64,000 bases of DNA from Olsenella uli (GTDB lineage: Bacteria > Actinomycetota > Coriobacteriia > Coriobacteriales > Atopobiaceae): assembly GCF_901212655.1 (NCBI RefSeq), contig NZ_CAAKON010000041.1:62001-126000 (forward strand), read 5' to 3'. Position 1 is the first letter of the stretch, and each line of letters starts with the position of its first letter. The translations under genes and the position numbers were made by a program. Below the pieces are notes generated by a model. It was given only the letters and a program-made list of their open reading frames with translations, did no database searches and was not told where the DNA came from. Below are positions 63,958 to 64,000 of the stretch, in pieces.

Positions 63958-64000
63958 CTTGTTTAATTATTACGACTGTGAAGCGGGTTTTCGGGGTCTG
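63958..64000. repeat. Inverted-repeat element (MITE-like), copy 2, cut by window end
   Basis: CTTGTTTAATTATTACGACTG then TGAAGCGGGTTTTCGGGG matches the left arm of the element at 41754 (25 of 27 over the arm) and its right arm in inverted orientation, including GCGGGTTTTC. The remainder lies beyond the window. Confidence 0.75.

Noticed and set aside
1..64000. CRISPR array, prophage, rRNA operon or integron
   Set aside because: No regularly spaced repeats, phage structural genes, rRNA signature or integrase were seen. tRNAs have no adjacent integrase or attachment duplication.

Overview
The window is about 64 kb of high-GC DNA carrying ordinary chromosomal housekeeping genes, nearly all on the + strand. 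Protein content points to a gut-type Coriobacteriia (Actinomycetota; Olsenella/Collinsella/Eggerthella-like). Evidence for this is the [4Fe-4S]-type PurF, a zinc-type (C+) ribosomal protein S18, a flavodiiron protein, DUF4013 membrane proteins with zinc ribbons, class B sortases, and an NRAMP relative whose metal site looks like the Mg2+-type transporters known from Eggerthella. Genus cannot be fixed from reading alone. No prophage, CRISPR array, rRNA operon or resistance island is visible; the only autonomous mobile element is one IS3-family copy.

Layout. 1-7 kb: 3' end of gyrA, a convergent DUF151 nuclease-family gene, tRNA-Ile, tRNA-Ala, a small unknown gene, typA, and two tRNA-Ser genes. 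7-17 kb: DUF4013 protein, the rpsF-ssb-rpsR-rplI cluster, dnaB, purA, a DegV protein, purD. 16.6-24 kb: NUDIX hydrolase, ABC exporter, a membrane-anchored unknown, the IS3 element, and a convergent pyridoxal-kinase-like gene. 23.8-30 kb: purE, a sortase, purF, purM, purN. 30-35 kb: convergent rRNA/tRNA uracil methyltransferase, a lactate-dehydrogenase-family enzyme, a diverged EF-G paralogue. 35-38 kb: a surface-protein cassette (SPQTG substrate, sortase, LytR-CpsA-Psr ligase). 38-42 kb: flavodiiron protein, a stand-alone EIIA-Glc, a frameshifted nuclease-like gene. 42-47 kb: DUF362 ferredoxin, a 36-codon Cys-rich ORF coupled to a CNNM/CorC protein, an orphan cyanophycin-synthetase-N-like protein, YtxH and PRC-barrel proteins. 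47.5-57.4 kb: polysaccharide deacetylase, then a PP2C phosphatase / Ser-Thr kinase / membrane protein / 1421-residue exported protein run. 57.8-64 kb: zinc-ribbon DUF4013 protein, a degraded zinc-ribbon/DUF4234 gene, then a PRC-MgtE_N-CBS membrane protein followed by the NRAMP-related transporter.

How the genes work together: six purine-biosynthesis genes (purA, D, E, F, M, N) are scattered in short transcription units; cell-envelope functions (two sortases, one likely sorted substrate, LCP ligase, deacetylase, kinase/phosphatase pair, giant Ig-like protein) form the second theme; and the last pair looks like a Mg2+ transporter with its own cytosolic Mg2+-sensor module.

The most unusual content is not in the large genes. 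Three separate families of dispersed, structured intergenic repeats are present: a TTTGACTCATTTT palindrome family (three loci), a hairpin-in-hairpin element after gyrA and dnaB, and an AT-rich inverted repeat in the 41.8 kb gap with a further arm at the window edge. The Cys-rich mini-ORF behind a palindrome-bearing promoter, the orphan CphA-N-like protein, and the NRMT-like/MgtE_N pair are the best candidates for new biology. All coordinates of non-coding features were read by eye.
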